In this document: positions 51,080 to 61,029 of the stretch, piece by piece
Position numbering within the stretch: position 1 is the stretch's first letter
Layout: each line of letters begins with the position of its first letter
DNA from: Candidatus Rothia avicola
GTDB taxonomy: Bacteria; Actinomycetota; Actinomycetes; Actinomycetales; Micrococcaceae
Assembly: GCA_019115985.1 (NCBI GenBank)
Contig: DXCN01000061.1
Location: 1 to 64,000 of the forward strand
DNA: 64,000 nt
Direction of reading: 5' to 3'
Made by a program: the position numbers and the translations under genes
Notes under the pieces: generated by a model
Told to the model about the DNA's origin: nothing
The model's database searches: none
Seen by the model: the letters and a program-made list of their open reading frames with translations, nothing else

Positions 51080-52444
51080 ATGCCCGAACAATACGACACA
51101 ACAGGGCAGGGGAGCGAAGCTGCACCCTGCCGGGAAGGTGAGTGCTTGAGCACCGAAGCTTTCGACGCCGTAGACATTATCCGCACCAAACGCGACCACG
51201 GAACCCTCACCAACGACCAGATCGACTGGGTCATCGACGCCTACACCCGCGGCGTCGTAGCCGACGAGCAGATGAGCGCCCTGGCCATGGCCATCTTCCT
51301 CAACGGCATGAACCGCGAAGAGATTGCCCGCTGGACCGACGCCATGATCCGCTCCGGCGAGCGCATGGACTTCTCATCCATCATCGGCCCCGACAAAAAG
51401 CGTGCCACCGCAGACAAGCATTCCACCGGCGGCGTCGGCGACAAAATCACCCTGCCCCTGGCCCCGCTGGTCGCCGTCTACAACGTGGCCGTGCCCCAGC
51501 TCTCAGGCCGCGGCCTGGGCCACACCGGGGGTACCCTCGACAAGCTCGAAGCTATTCCCGGTTGGCAGGCTAACATTTCCAACGAAAAAACCCTCGATAT
51601 TCTCGGTACCGTCGGTGCTGTTATCTCAGCCGCAGGTACCGGCCTGGCCCCCGCCGACAAGAAGCTCTACGCCCTGCGCGACACCACCTCCACTGTCGAG
51701 GCAATCCCGCTCATTGCCTCGTCCATCATGAGCAAGAAAATCGCCGAAGGTACCGACTCCCTGGTGCTCGACGTCAAGGTCGGTTCCGGCGCCTTTATGA
51801 AGGACGCCGCACGCGCCCGCGAGCTGGCAGAGGTCATGGTTGAGCTGGGGCAGGGGGCCGGCGTTAAAACCAGTGCCCTGCTCACCACCATGGACACCCC
51901 CCTGGGCCTGGCCGTTGGCAATGCCAACGAGGTGGCAGAATCCGTTGAGGTGCTCGCTGGTGGCGGACCCGCCGATATTGTCGAACTGACCGTCGAGCTG
52001 GCCCGCGTTATGCTCAAAAACTCCGGCGTCGATGCCGACCCCGCCGAGGCTCTTGCGGACGGCCGCGCCATGGACAAGTGGCGCGAGATGATTTCCGCCC
52101 AGGGTGGGGACCCCGATGCAGCCCTGCCGCAGGCCCGCGAAACCCACACCGTCTACGCTAACGCAAGCGGCACCCTAACCCGCCTGGACGCCCTGGCCGT
52201 GGGTGTGGCGTCCTGGCGTCTGGGTGCAGGCCGAGCCCGCAAAGAAGACGCCGTGCAGCTGGCAGCGGGTATCAACCTGCACGCCAAGCCCGGCGACAGC
52301 GTCACCGCAGGTCAGCCCCTGATGACCCTGATGACCGACACTCCCGAACGCTTTGAACGAGCCCTGGAATCCCTCAAGGACGCCTGGACTATCGGAGACG
52401 ATTACACCCCTACCGACCTGATTCTGGATAGAATCAACGCTTAA
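51080..52444 (+). CDS. deoA: Thymidine phosphorylase
   Basis: Phosphorolysis of thymidine or deoxyuridine to base and deoxyribose-1-phosphate. It is 454 residues from ATG 51080. The signature SGRGLGHTGGTLDKLEAIPG is at about 138-157, and the phosphate-binding KHSTGGVGDKITLPLAPL at about 113-130. The first 22 residues are not conserved; a TTG at 51146, preceded by GGAAGGTGAG, may be the true start, giving a protein that begins at STEAFDAVDIIRTKRD as in relatives. Acts with cdd in pyrimidine salvage. Confidence 0.95.
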   Translation: MPEQYDTTGQGSEAAPCREGECLSTEAFDAVDIIRTKRDHGTLTNDQIDWVIDAYTRGVVADEQMSALAMAIFLNGMNREEIARWTDAMIRSGERMDFSSIIGPDKKRATADKHSTGGVGDKITLPLAPLVAVYNVAVPQLSGRGLGHTGGTLDKLEAIPGWQANISNEKTLDILGTVGAVISAAGTGLAPADKKLYALRDTTSTVEAIPLIASSIMSKKIAEGTDSLVLDVKVGSGAFMKDAARARELAEVMVELGQGAGVKTSALLTTMDTPLGLAVGNANEVAESVEVLAGGGPADIVELTVELARVMLKNSGVDADPAEALADGRAMDKWREMISAQGGDPDAALPQARETHTVYANASGTLTRLDALAVGVASWRLGAGRARKEDAVQLAAGINLHAKPGDSVTAGQPLMTLMTDTPERFERALESLKDAWTIGDDYTPTDLILDRINA

Positions 52445-52480
52445 AACCTCCCCTCGACCCTGCAAGAAAAGAGAAGAACC

Positions 52481-54022
52481 GTGGGCCTATTTAGCCGCAA
52501 GAAAACTCAGGCACCTGCCCCCGCACAGAACACCGCCCAAACCGCCGCCCTCGACACCGCCCAAACCACCGCCCAGCGGGATGTTCTGGCACCCGGTATC
52601 GACGCCGAACAGGCACATACCCCCACAGCCGCTGAGGCTGCCCCTGCCCCCACAGGCCTGGGCGCAGGCGAGGGTCTCAAGGCCGTTGTCAAGCTCATGC
52701 GTGCCACGGCAGAGGGCCAGGTGACCCTGAACCTGACCCAGAACGCCAACGACATGAAGTACACCCTCTACCAGCGCGGCCAAGAAGTTGAATCTGGTCT
52801 GGTCACCCCCGGTAGCGAGTGGTTCCAGGCCGTTGCTGACCTCTACGTTGAGGAAGAAAAGAGCGAGCGCGGTGCCTGGAACCGTGCTCTGATCGTGGTT
52901 AATCCCGCTATCGGCAGCGATGCGGCTGTGCAGGTTTCTTTCATGAACACCGCCACTAGCAAGACCTACAACCTCAACTACGCCCTGGATATGGGTGCTG
53001 CCCAGGCTCAGCAGGCTGGTGAAGCTGGGCAGATCGGTGGGGCTGAGCAGACCGGTGAGGCCCAGCAGGGTAAGGACGCTGCCCCCGCCCCGGTTGCCGC
53101 AGGGCAGGGGGAAACAGCAGCCCAGGCCGAGGACCGCATGAGCCGTATCTCGGCCCGCCTGGCCCAGGAGAAGGCCGCGCAGGAGAAAGCTGACCAGAGC
53201 GAAGCGGAGAAGGTAGAAAGCCCCGCTGAGAAAGCCTTAGACATCGCTGAAGAAGCGGCTGTAGAGCCTGTGCAGGAAGAGGCCCCCGCGGCAGAAGAAG
53301 CAGCGCCCGTCGAAGATGCCGCCCCGGCAGAAGAAGTAGCTGCAGCCGACGAGAATGACGCCCACCAGCTACCCACCCACCTGGACGACAGCGAATTCGA
53401 AGCCGATGACCAGCCCCAGACCTCCGCTGCACCGGCCCAGGCCCGCAGCATGCCCGCGTCCGCCCCGACCCTGGATGCCCCCATGACCGGCACCAGCGTC
53501 GATATCGCTCCCTCCTACGCCGAGCACAGCCAGCCCAAGCCTTCTGCCACCAAGAAGGCCAGCGGCAACCTGGTGCTGACCGAAGCCGAGGTTGTCTCCC
53601 GCTTTGCCCCCGCCTATGAGGCTCTGTTCGGGGCAGAGGGTACTGCCCGCGATGTGTCCACCGTGCTTATCCGTGTGCGTACCCTGGGGTCCTACTACGA
53701 CGCCCTTACCCACGTGCGCCGCAACGGCTTCTGGGAGCAGGTGCGCACCTTCGACCTGATCCCCGAAGAGACCCTGGCGATTCTGCAGCTCAAGGCCGAC
53801 TCCTACAAGGAAGGCCACGGCTCACCCCTGGCCATTAACATCCGCTTCACCCCCGGCACCCCGGTCGAGGCCTCCTTCGACTACGCCGATGAAGAAGCCT
53901 TCGTGCGCTATCCCGAGCACCTGCCCGCCCAGCAGTATGTTGAAGAGCTGCGTATGTTCCCCCGTACCGGCGAGAACATCCCGGCCCACATGAGCGAGGC
54001 CCTGGCCTCCTGGACCTTCTAG
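52481..54022 (+). CDS. Unrecognised two-domain protein with acidic Ala/Glu-rich linker
   Basis: A 513-residue protein, GTG start. I cannot name the family. It has an N-terminal globular domain (about 60-170, with VTLNLTQNANDMKYTLYQRG and GAWNRALIVVNPA), a low-complexity Ala/Glu/Pro linker (about 175-360), and a C-terminal globular domain (about 365-513, with VVSRFAPAYEALFG, TFDLIPEETLAIL and INIRFTPGTPVEASFDY). The two ends seem related to each other and recall the YezG/DUF600 fold used by some immunity proteins, but this is a weak impression. No signal or membrane segment. It sits inside the salvage cluster between deoA and add. Confidence 0.7.
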   Translation: MGLFSRKKTQAPAPAQNTAQTAALDTAQTTAQRDVLAPGIDAEQAHTPTAAEAAPAPTGLGAGEGLKAVVKLMRATAEGQVTLNLTQNANDMKYTLYQRGQEVESGLVTPGSEWFQAVADLYVEEEKSERGAWNRALIVVNPAIGSDAAVQVSFMNTATSKTYNLNYALDMGAAQAQQAGEAGQIGGAEQTGEAQQGKDAAPAPVAAGQGETAAQAEDRMSRISARLAQEKAAQEKADQSEAEKVESPAEKALDIAEEAAVEPVQEEAPAAEEAAPVEDAAPAEEVAAADENDAHQLPTHLDDSEFEADDQPQTSAAPAQARSMPASAPTLDAPMTGTSVDIAPSYAEHSQPKPSATKKASGNLVLTEAEVVSRFAPAYEALFGAEGTARDVSTVLIRVRTLGSYYDALTHVRRNGFWEQVRTFDLIPEETLAILQLKADSYKEGHGSPLAINIRFTPGTPVEASFDYADEEAFVRYPEHLPAQQYVEELRMFPRTGENIPAHMSEALASWTF

Positions 54023-54047
54023 GCCCGCTCACCCCTCACCTGACGCA

Positions 54048-54083
54048 CCCGCCCCGAAAGAGCCCCGGCCTTTTCGGGGCGGG
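54048..54083 (+). terminator. Terminator after the two-domain protein gene
   Basis: Arms CCCGCCCCGAAA (54048-54059) and TTTCGGGGCGGG (54072-54083), perfect 12 bp. Confidence 0.75.
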
Positions 54084-54108
54084 CCACTACTGAAAGAACC
54101 TTTCCCGC

Positions 54109-55338
54109 ATGACCGCACCCGCACCCACCCTGACCTGGCTACAGAAACTTCCCAAAGTCTGCCTGCACGACCACCTCGACGGTGGCCTGCTGCCCGAGAC
54201 CCTTATCGAGTTAGCTGACCAGGTGGGCCACACCCTGCCCGCGACTGACCCGCAGGAACTGGGGGAGTGGTTCAAACAGGCAGCAGACTCCCGCTCCCTG
54301 GCCCGCTACCTAGAAACCTTTGAGCACACCGTAGCCGTCATGCAAACCGCAGATAACCTGCGCCGGGTCGCCCGCGAGCACGTACTGACCCTGGCCGCCG
54401 ACGGCGTTATCTACGGCGAGGTGCGCTGGGCCCCTGAACTGCACCTGCGCGGCGGGCTGACCATGGCCCAGGCCGTTGAAGCGGTCGCCGACGGGCTCAT
54501 GGACGGCATGGAGCAGGTAGCTCGGGCCGGCGGACGCATCCTGGTCAACCAGATTCTGTGCGCCATGCGCCACCAAAACAACTCCCTGGAGGTTGTCAAA
54601 ACCGCCCTAGCCTACCGGGCCCTGGGTGTGGTGGGCTTCGACCTGGCCGGGCCCGAGGACGGCTACCCCACAGCCCTGTGCGCCGAAGCCCTGAACCTTG
54701 CTGCCGAGCACTTCCTGCCCGTCACCCTCCACGCCGGTGAAGCCTTCGGCCTGGCCTCTATCCGCGAAGCCCTGGTCACCGGCCGGGCCCTGCGACTGGG
54801 TCACGGCGTCCGCATCACCGAAGACATCACAGCCCGTACCCTGGCAGAGATCGACCCCGACGGCTCACTGATGCCCGGGGCAGACCCCAGCCAGACCGTC
54901 CTGCAGCTGGGCGAGGTTGCCGAAGCCGTCAAAAACCGCCGTATCGTGCTTGAAACCTGCCCCTGCTCCAACCTGCAGACCGACGCTGCCGAAAAAGCCA
55001 GCAACGTGGGGCAGAAGAAGGCCTTTGAACCGGCCCTCAGCCACGAAGAGCACCCGGCGGCCCTGCTCCTACAGGCCGGGTTCGCGGTCACCATCAACCC
55101 CGATAACCGCCTCATGAGCGCCACCAGCATGACCCGGGAATTCGCCGAACTCGCAACCCACCAGGGCTTTGGTCTACCCGAATTCTTTGAAGTCACCTAC
55201 AACGCCATCAACGGAGCCTTCTGCTCCTTCGACGAAAAACAGGCCCTGCTCACTAGCGTCCAGAGTGCCTACGGGCAGCTGGCCCTTGAAGAGCCCGGCC
55301 GGGCAGACGCCGACCAGGAAGAGCAGCGCGGCGCATGA
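54109..55338 (+). CDS. add: Adenosine deaminase
   Basis: Zinc enzyme deaminating (deoxy)adenosine to inosine, 409 residues, longer than the classical 340-360. Metal and catalytic motifs: H-x-H in CLHDHLDGGLLPETL (about 20-22), the later His in LHAGEAFGLASI (about 206), RLGHGVRIT (about 228-236) and the Asp region INPDNRLMSATSMTREF (about 328). CPCSNLQT is a normal family block. Its end overlaps mazG by 4 bases (ATGA), so they are translationally coupled. Confidence 0.96.
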   Translation: MTAPAPTLTWLQKLPKVCLHDHLDGGLLPETLIELADQVGHTLPATDPQELGEWFKQAADSRSLARYLETFEHTVAVMQTADNLRRVAREHVLTLAADGVIYGEVRWAPELHLRGGLTMAQAVEAVADGLMDGMEQVARAGGRILVNQILCAMRHQNNSLEVVKTALAYRALGVVGFDLAGPEDGYPTALCAEALNLAAEHFLPVTLHAGEAFGLASIREALVTGRALRLGHGVRITEDITARTLAEIDPDGSLMPGADPSQTVLQLGEVAEAVKNRRIVLETCPCSNLQTDAAEKASNVGQKKAFEPALSHEEHPAALLLQAGFAVTINPDNRLMSATSMTREFAELATHQGFGLPEFFEVTYNAINGAFCSFDEKQALLTSVQSAYGQLALEEPGRADADQEEQRGA

Positions 55339-56063
55339 CCCGGCCAAGACAAGAACACCCCGGCCCAGCACCAGAACCCGGTGACCTTGGGGGCAGCTTC
55401 GAGCACCTGATGGAGCTTATGCAGACCCTCCGCAGCCCCGACGGCTGCGCCTGGACGTTAGCCCAAACCCACGCGTCCATCATGCACTACCTCATCGAAG
55501 AAACCTACGAGGTCGCCGAAGCCGTTGAAGCCCCCGGCGGGGTCAACCTGCCCCTGCTGCGCGAAGAATTGGGGGATGTGCTGCTCAACGTCATCTTCCA
55601 CGCCACCATGGCCGCCGAAACCCCGGCCGCGCAGGGCGGCTTCACCATGCAGGATGTCATCGACGGGCTCGCTGCCAAACTGGTGCGCCGCAACCCCCAC
55701 GTCTTCGCGTCCACCGACCGGGGCAGGGAAAAGCTTAGCGCCGCCGACATCTACGACGCCTGGGATCAGCTCAAAAAAGCCGAAAAACCCGAACGCACCG
55801 GCCCCTTTGACGGGCTCCCGCCAGCCCTGCCCGCGCTCGCCCTCGCCGCTAAGGTCGCGGAGAGAGCCGAGACCGCCGGGGCTGACCTTACAGGCGCGGA
55901 CGCCGGTGGGCAGCTTCCAGCCTTCGCCAACGAGCAGGAGCTGGGCGCCTACCTCTACAAGCTGGCAGCCTCTACCCGCACAGCCGGGCTTGATGCAGAA
56001 CGGGCCTTGCGGACCTATGTGCAAGGGTTAATACGCCACCCCACCAGCCCCCCCATAAGGTAG
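55335..56063 (+). CDS. mazG: MazG-type nucleoside triphosphate pyrophosphohydrolase
   Basis: House-cleaning enzyme that hydrolyses NTPs to NMP and PPi, 242 residues. The MazG core covers about 22-150: LMELMQTLRSPDGCAWTLAQ, the metal-binding IEETYEVAEAVE (about 55-65), LREELGDVLLNVIFHA (about 75-90), then RRNPHVFAS. In this protein the usual C-terminal second MazG repeat is reduced to about 90 residues. It starts within the add stop. Confidence 0.93.
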   Translation: MTRPRQEHPGPAPEPGDLGGSFEHLMELMQTLRSPDGCAWTLAQTHASIMHYLIEETYEVAEAVEAPGGVNLPLLREELGDVLLNVIFHATMAAETPAAQGGFTMQDVIDGLAAKLVRRNPHVFASTDRGREKLSAADIYDAWDQLKKAEKPERTGPFDGLPPALPALALAAKVAERAETAGADLTGADAGGQLPAFANEQELGAYLYKLAASTRTAGLDAERALRTYVQGLIRHPTSPPIR

Positions 56064-56216
56064 TTGTGACCCGTTGGTCAGAATCCCACAAAACCTCAGA
56101 AGTGCTGAAGAAAACCGTTGGAAATGTTGAATTCCTGTGTGCTTATGTGGGTTTTTTGGTAGACTGGGGGCATAAACGCGCACGGGCTAAAAGACCCGAT
56201 CAGCAACCGGCTGTAG

Positions 56217-57542
<1,326 letters not shown>

Positions 57543-57610
57543 TCTGCCCCCTCTCTAAGGTAAGAGAGTAAGGACGCCCGTGCCCCGGCCAGGTTACCCC
57601 TGGCCGGGGC
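57543..57610. repeat. Direct repeat, copy 1 (eno terminator region)
   Basis: A 68-bp unit that recurs at 61030-61096 in the same orientation, with three substitutions and one single-base gap. It starts TCTGCCCCCTCTCTAAGG, contains the small dyad CTCTCT/AGAGAG, a copy of AAGGACGCC and the eno terminator. The two copies bracket the bacteriocin cassette exactly. Confidence 0.95.
57582..57610 (+). terminator. Intrinsic terminator of eno
   Basis: Perfect 12-bp arms GCCCCGGCCAGG (57582-57593) and CCTGGCCGGGGC (57599-57610), then TTTGCGTATTT. The stem recurs in copy 2 at 61068-61096. Confidence 0.9.
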
Positions 57611-57814
57611 TTTGCGTATTTAAGAGGCTGATAGGTTTGATTGTATTTGCTGTACTACCTGCTGGTATCGCCTAAAGATAAGGTTCTTCATTTTTGTAAT
57701 TTCTGAGCAGTTTCAGGTCAGTGGAATTTGGTTAAAAAACCTAAAAATGTATTGCATATCACCAAGAAGGGGGGGTAGTATGGCTATACACCTCTTAGGA
57801 GGGGTAAAGAAAAA

Positions 57815-57852
57815 GATGCATGGAAGGTGGTTGGGCCTACAATCCATGCATC
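57815..57852 (+). promoter_or_regulatory. 10-bp dyad in the bacteriocin leader
   Basis: Perfect arms GATGCATGGA (57815-57824) and TCCATGCATC (57843-57852) with an 18-base spacer, ending 30 bases before the bacteriocin start. It could be an operator or an RNA hairpin controlling the leader. A possible promoter lies further up (TTGGTT at 57728 with TATTGC 16 bases later), weakly supported. Confidence 0.55.
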
Positions 57853-57882
57853 ACAGTGAATTATCACTAAGGAGAATATATC

Positions 57883-58287
57883 ATGCGAACTGTAAGATTT
57901 GCATCTTCACTAGTAGTTGCGGTACTGACATTTGTAGCTATGGCACCTGCATCAGCTTTGTCAGCTGAAAACCATGATTCTGTAGCACCTGTCCCAGTTG
58001 TAGCGGCTGTAGGTGAAGATTTCGGTAGGGAGGCAGCCCCCCTGTGGACAACACCGGGTATGAAATCTCAGCACCCGGATGAAGGTGGTACCTGGGAGTA
58101 TGGCTTTCAAAATGCAAAAGTTCGTTCTTACTACACTGTGAACAAGTGCCATGGCTCAACTGTGCGGGATGGGGCAGGTCGTGAATCACGTAGCGTTAAT
58201 ACTGCGTCAGGTCATAAATCGATTGCAGAAATCTGGGCAATCAATTCTCCCAACCTTAATCCTAGTTACTACTACCGGATTTGTTAG
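57883..58287 (+). CDS. Lactococcin-972-family bacteriocin precursor
   Basis: A secreted antimicrobial peptide precursor, 134 residues, with strong RBS AAGGAGA. A Sec signal peptide covers about 1-25 (RFASSLVVAVLTFVAMAPAS), then a pro-region of about 40 residues, then the class domain: GGTWEYGF (about 67-74), KVRSYYTVNKCHGSTVRDG, AGRE and a Tyr-rich end NPSYYYRIC. This follows lactococcin 972 (GTWxxGxG, SxYxxxxKxH, TVxxxxGR, YY near the end). Two Cys (in NKCHG and the last residue) are additions that could form a disulphide. Lactococcin 972 itself binds lipid II and blocks septum formation. Followed by the membrane protein and ATPase typical of this bacteriocin group. Confidence 0.9.
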   Translation: MRTVRFASSLVVAVLTFVAMAPASALSAENHDSVAPVPVVAAVGEDFGREAAPLWTTPGMKSQHPDEGGTWEYGFQNAKVRSYYTVNKCHGSTVRDGAGRESRSVNTASGHKSIAEIWAINSPNLNPSYYYRIC

Positions 58288-58307
58288 TTGACGATAGCCT
58301 AGCTAGT

Positions 58308-58340
58308 GGTGAGAGGCTAATTTTGGGTTAGTCTCTCACC
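58308..58340 (+). terminator. Hairpin between bacteriocin and its transporter genes
   Basis: A 13-bp stem (58308-58320 with 58328-58340, one mismatch) and a 7-base loop, without a T-tract. It probably reduces read-through, so that peptide mRNA exceeds transporter mRNA. Confidence 0.6.
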
Positions 58341-58363
58341 ATAGTTAAGGTGAGAAAGGAAGG

Positions 58364-60376
58364 GTGAAAGTGATACGGCGTTGTATGGCTTTTCTCAGTT
58401 TTCTAGCTGCAATTTTGATTTCCTTTTCGCTGTGGCAGGCCATGCAGGGTGTACAGTATTCTTACCCCGCTGGCAGTAATATCAGTTTTTCGCTCAACAC
58501 AGCAGGTCAGATTGAAAATAAACAGACTCTCACAAAGACTCTCAACGATTTAGCGCTTAAACACGATACCAATATTTATAAAATAACCAGTGGGCAATCT
58601 GAAACCACTGAAACGCAACGCAACCTCGTAGTCTTTGGAAATCCTCAAAAAATTTCAGACCTGCATATTACAGAGGGAAAAATTCAGTGGGCTACACCAG
58701 AGGTTTCAGGGACCCTAGTCACCTATGACAGGCTAGGAGAAATCCCTCTGAGTGGTGATTATGTACTCAAAAATAATCCTGAACTAATTAGGGATATACA
58801 AGAAACACTTGCTCAAGCCGGAGTAGACGTTGCAATAGGTAACGAACTGAATCCCCTTGTAAGAAGCGCAAGCTCGGTCGCTCAAAGTGGTGCTGGTGCA
58901 GCTCTCATAGCAACAGCCTTAGCCACTGCTCTACTGATGACAGGCTACTTTGCCCGTAAAATGCGAGGCCGTTCTATCCGGTATCTAGGCGGAATGACAT
59001 ACCATCAAATCCATCGCCAAGATATAGGGGCGACAGTCCCCCCACTGGGAACAGGTGCTCTACTTGGGGTAGTTTTCTCAGCTGCTGGGCTTTATGCGAT
59101 GACAAACGTTGCAACCCTGCATGTATTGTTACCGTTTATAGCAGGAGCAGTGCTCTTCTACCTTGTAATTCTTTTTTTCCTTACCGGAGGAATCTCATGG
59201 ATTTGCAAACCGACACTTCAAGCAGTGAGGGAACGCCGGGAAAGTTATCGAAAAGTAACACTTTTGTTAGTACTTCTAGCGACCTTTGCTCTTGCGCTGA
59301 CTACATTCACAACTGCGAATACTTTGGCGCTTAGTAAAGCTGCTTACAAAAGTCTGGTACAAGCTAAAGAGCTCGAACTCCTTGGTGATGCCTATGCTCT
59401 TAATATCAACTCACGTTATTTCGACAACCCAGAAAATTCCGACCACTTGGAGCTAACGCTCAATACCCTCGAGGCGCAGGGTAACCTCTACCTATCCCTC
59501 GCTTTCAGCACTACTTTTGAAGGAATGGAAACTACAAGCGGGGGCGCATTTGATGATATCTTCCTAGTTAATGCTGAGTATTTGGAAGCAACCGGAACTA
59601 CTCCAGGGCTAGAAATAAGAGAGCTGGATCAAGATACCCTTCAGGGGAGCTTCATCGACTTCTGGAAACCCCAACTAGAGATCCTATTGAAGGATCCCTC
59701 AACCTTTACCCAGGCTTTCTCCTTCTATACTCCTACCGACGATCACATGGTTCTGGGGCTGGGAACAAACTTTCACTACGGGGGAAAGACCGTCGAAAGT
59801 TCTGATGCTTTAGTAGTGCTAGTTCATAATCCTGTTCAATACTTGCACGTGAATGGGGCTCTTATGCCTCTTATGACCACAGGGAATATCTTCTTCGCTA
59901 ATCCAGGAGAGACTCTGCAAATATTTGAAGCGGCCCCCTTTTATGCTCAAGGTGTTTACTCAGCGGACAGAATCAATGACAACTCTCTGACCAAAGCCCA
60001 AGGGTTTTGGCAGGAACTAGTCTTTTACCTACTATCAGGAATCTTGCTTATAGTTTCACTGATAGCCTTGGTTTACACCAGAGCACTTACTTGGGCTCGG
60101 TCTCAACGCGAGAGTATCTTTATTCTTCGTTGCGCCGGTAAGCGTTACCAAAAAATCGTACATAATCCTCTACGTATTCAGGTAGGGTACGGTGCTGGAG
60201 CTTTGCTGCTTGGAGCAGTCCTTGCTATAAGTATCGGTTCCTATTCAACTGCTATAGATGGAATCCAGTCCTTCATCCTTATGCTAGGGCTCTATCTACT
60301 GCTCCTGGTATCTTCCTATATTTTTGTTACCCGTCGTGAATTCAAATCTGCTGTACTGCGAGAGGAACAATCATGA
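58364..60376 (+). CDS. Bacteriocin-associated integral membrane protein (lactococcin 972 group)
   Basis: A large membrane protein of 670 residues, about seven or eight membrane segments: one at about 8-25, then an outside domain (about 28-170), a group at about 175-195, 220-275 and 300-325, a second outside domain (about 330-545) and a final group at 550-655. This is the layout of the TIGR01654-type putative immunity/transport protein that accompanies lactococcin 972 peptides, similar to FtsX/MacB permeases. Start GTG 58364; a GTG at 58370 has the better RBS spacing. GC is lower and codon use is more A/T-ending than in neighbours. It overlaps the ATPase gene by 4 bases. Confidence 0.85.
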   Translation: MKVIRRCMAFLSFLAAILISFSLWQAMQGVQYSYPAGSNISFSLNTAGQIENKQTLTKTLNDLALKHDTNIYKITSGQSETTETQRNLVVFGNPQKISDLHITEGKIQWATPEVSGTLVTYDRLGEIPLSGDYVLKNNPELIRDIQETLAQAGVDVAIGNELNPLVRSASSVAQSGAGAALIATALATALLMTGYFARKMRGRSIRYLGGMTYHQIHRQDIGATVPPLGTGALLGVVFSAAGLYAMTNVATLHVLLPFIAGAVLFYLVILFFLTGGISWICKPTLQAVRERRESYRKVTLLLVLLATFALALTTFTTANTLALSKAAYKSLVQAKELELLGDAYALNINSRYFDNPENSDHLELTLNTLEAQGNLYLSLAFSTTFEGMETTSGGAFDDIFLVNAEYLEATGTTPGLEIRELDQDTLQGSFIDFWKPQLEILLKDPSTFTQAFSFYTPTDDHMVLGLGTNFHYGGKTVESSDALVVLVHNPVQYLHVNGALMPLMTTGNIFFANPGETLQIFEAAPFYAQGVYSADRINDNSLTKAQGFWQELVFYLLSGILLIVSLIALVYTRALTWARSQRESIFILRCAGKRYQKIVHNPLRIQVGYGAGALLLGAVLAISIGSYSTAIDGIQSFILMLGLYLLLLVSSYIFVTRREFKSAVLREEQS

Positions 60377-60999
60377 CCCACCTTGAGGCACAAAATATCA
60401 CTGTAGTTATAAGAGGGAGAAAAATTATTCAGGAAGTTTCGCTTTCTGCTACGCCGGGGCAGATTACGGCGCTTACAGGAGTCAGCGGCAGCGGTAAAAG
60501 CACCCTACTAGCTACCCTCGGTCTTCTCGTAACACCAACATCGGGAAAAGTTACTATTGACGGCCATGACACAAGCCCATGGCCAGAGAAGAAACGGGCC
60601 CAGTTTTGGGCTCAGAAGGCGGCCTTCATATACCAGGATTACGGAACATTGACTGATAAAACAGTCGGAGCAAATGTAACCCTCTCAGACCGGGATTTTA
60701 AACGTAACCGCCAGACTGTCGAAGAGGCCCTAACCCAGGTAGGGCTGGAGGGGCGTAGCCTAGAACCCGCAACTGTACTTTCTGGAGGTGAAAAACAGCG
60801 ACTAGGCATTGCCCGGGCCTTGTATAAAAGGGCTGATGTTCTCTACGCTGATGAGCCCACAGCTTCACTAGATCACCATAATAGCCAACTAATATATGAC
60901 TTACTCAGAAAAAGAGCAGACGCCGGTGCTACGGTACTTGTAGCAACTCACGATGACTGGCTCATCTCACGTTGCGATGCTGTCTACCAACTACCGTAA
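60373..60999 (+). CDS. ABC transporter ATP-binding protein, bacteriocin export/immunity
   Basis: ATPase partner of the preceding membrane protein, 208 residues, MacB/LolD-like. Walker A GVSGSGKST (about 36-44), Q-loop in FIYQDYGTLTDKTVGANVTL, signature LSGGEKQR (about 135-142), Walker B VLYADEPTASLD (about 156-167), H-loop VATHDD. ATGA overlap shows translational coupling. It matches the lactococcin-972-group export ABC type. Export or self-protection cannot be separated from sequence. Confidence 0.93.
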   Translation: MTHLEAQNITVVIRGRKIIQEVSLSATPGQITALTGVSGSGKSTLLATLGLLVTPTSGKVTIDGHDTSPWPEKKRAQFWAQKAAFIYQDYGTLTDKTVGANVTLSDRDFKRNRQTVEEALTQVGLEGRSLEPATVLSGGEKQRLGIARALYKRADVLYADEPTASLDHHNSQLIYDLLRKRADAGATVLVATHDDWLISRCDAVYQLP

Positions 61000-61029
61000 G
61001 CACAGAAACAAGGTAGGCAATATACCTTG

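Noticed and set aside
57780..57968. 62-codon frame overlapping the bacteriocin start as a real protein gene
   Set aside because: Its second half is out of frame with the clearly coding bacteriocin gene; kept only as a possible regulatory leader in the findings.
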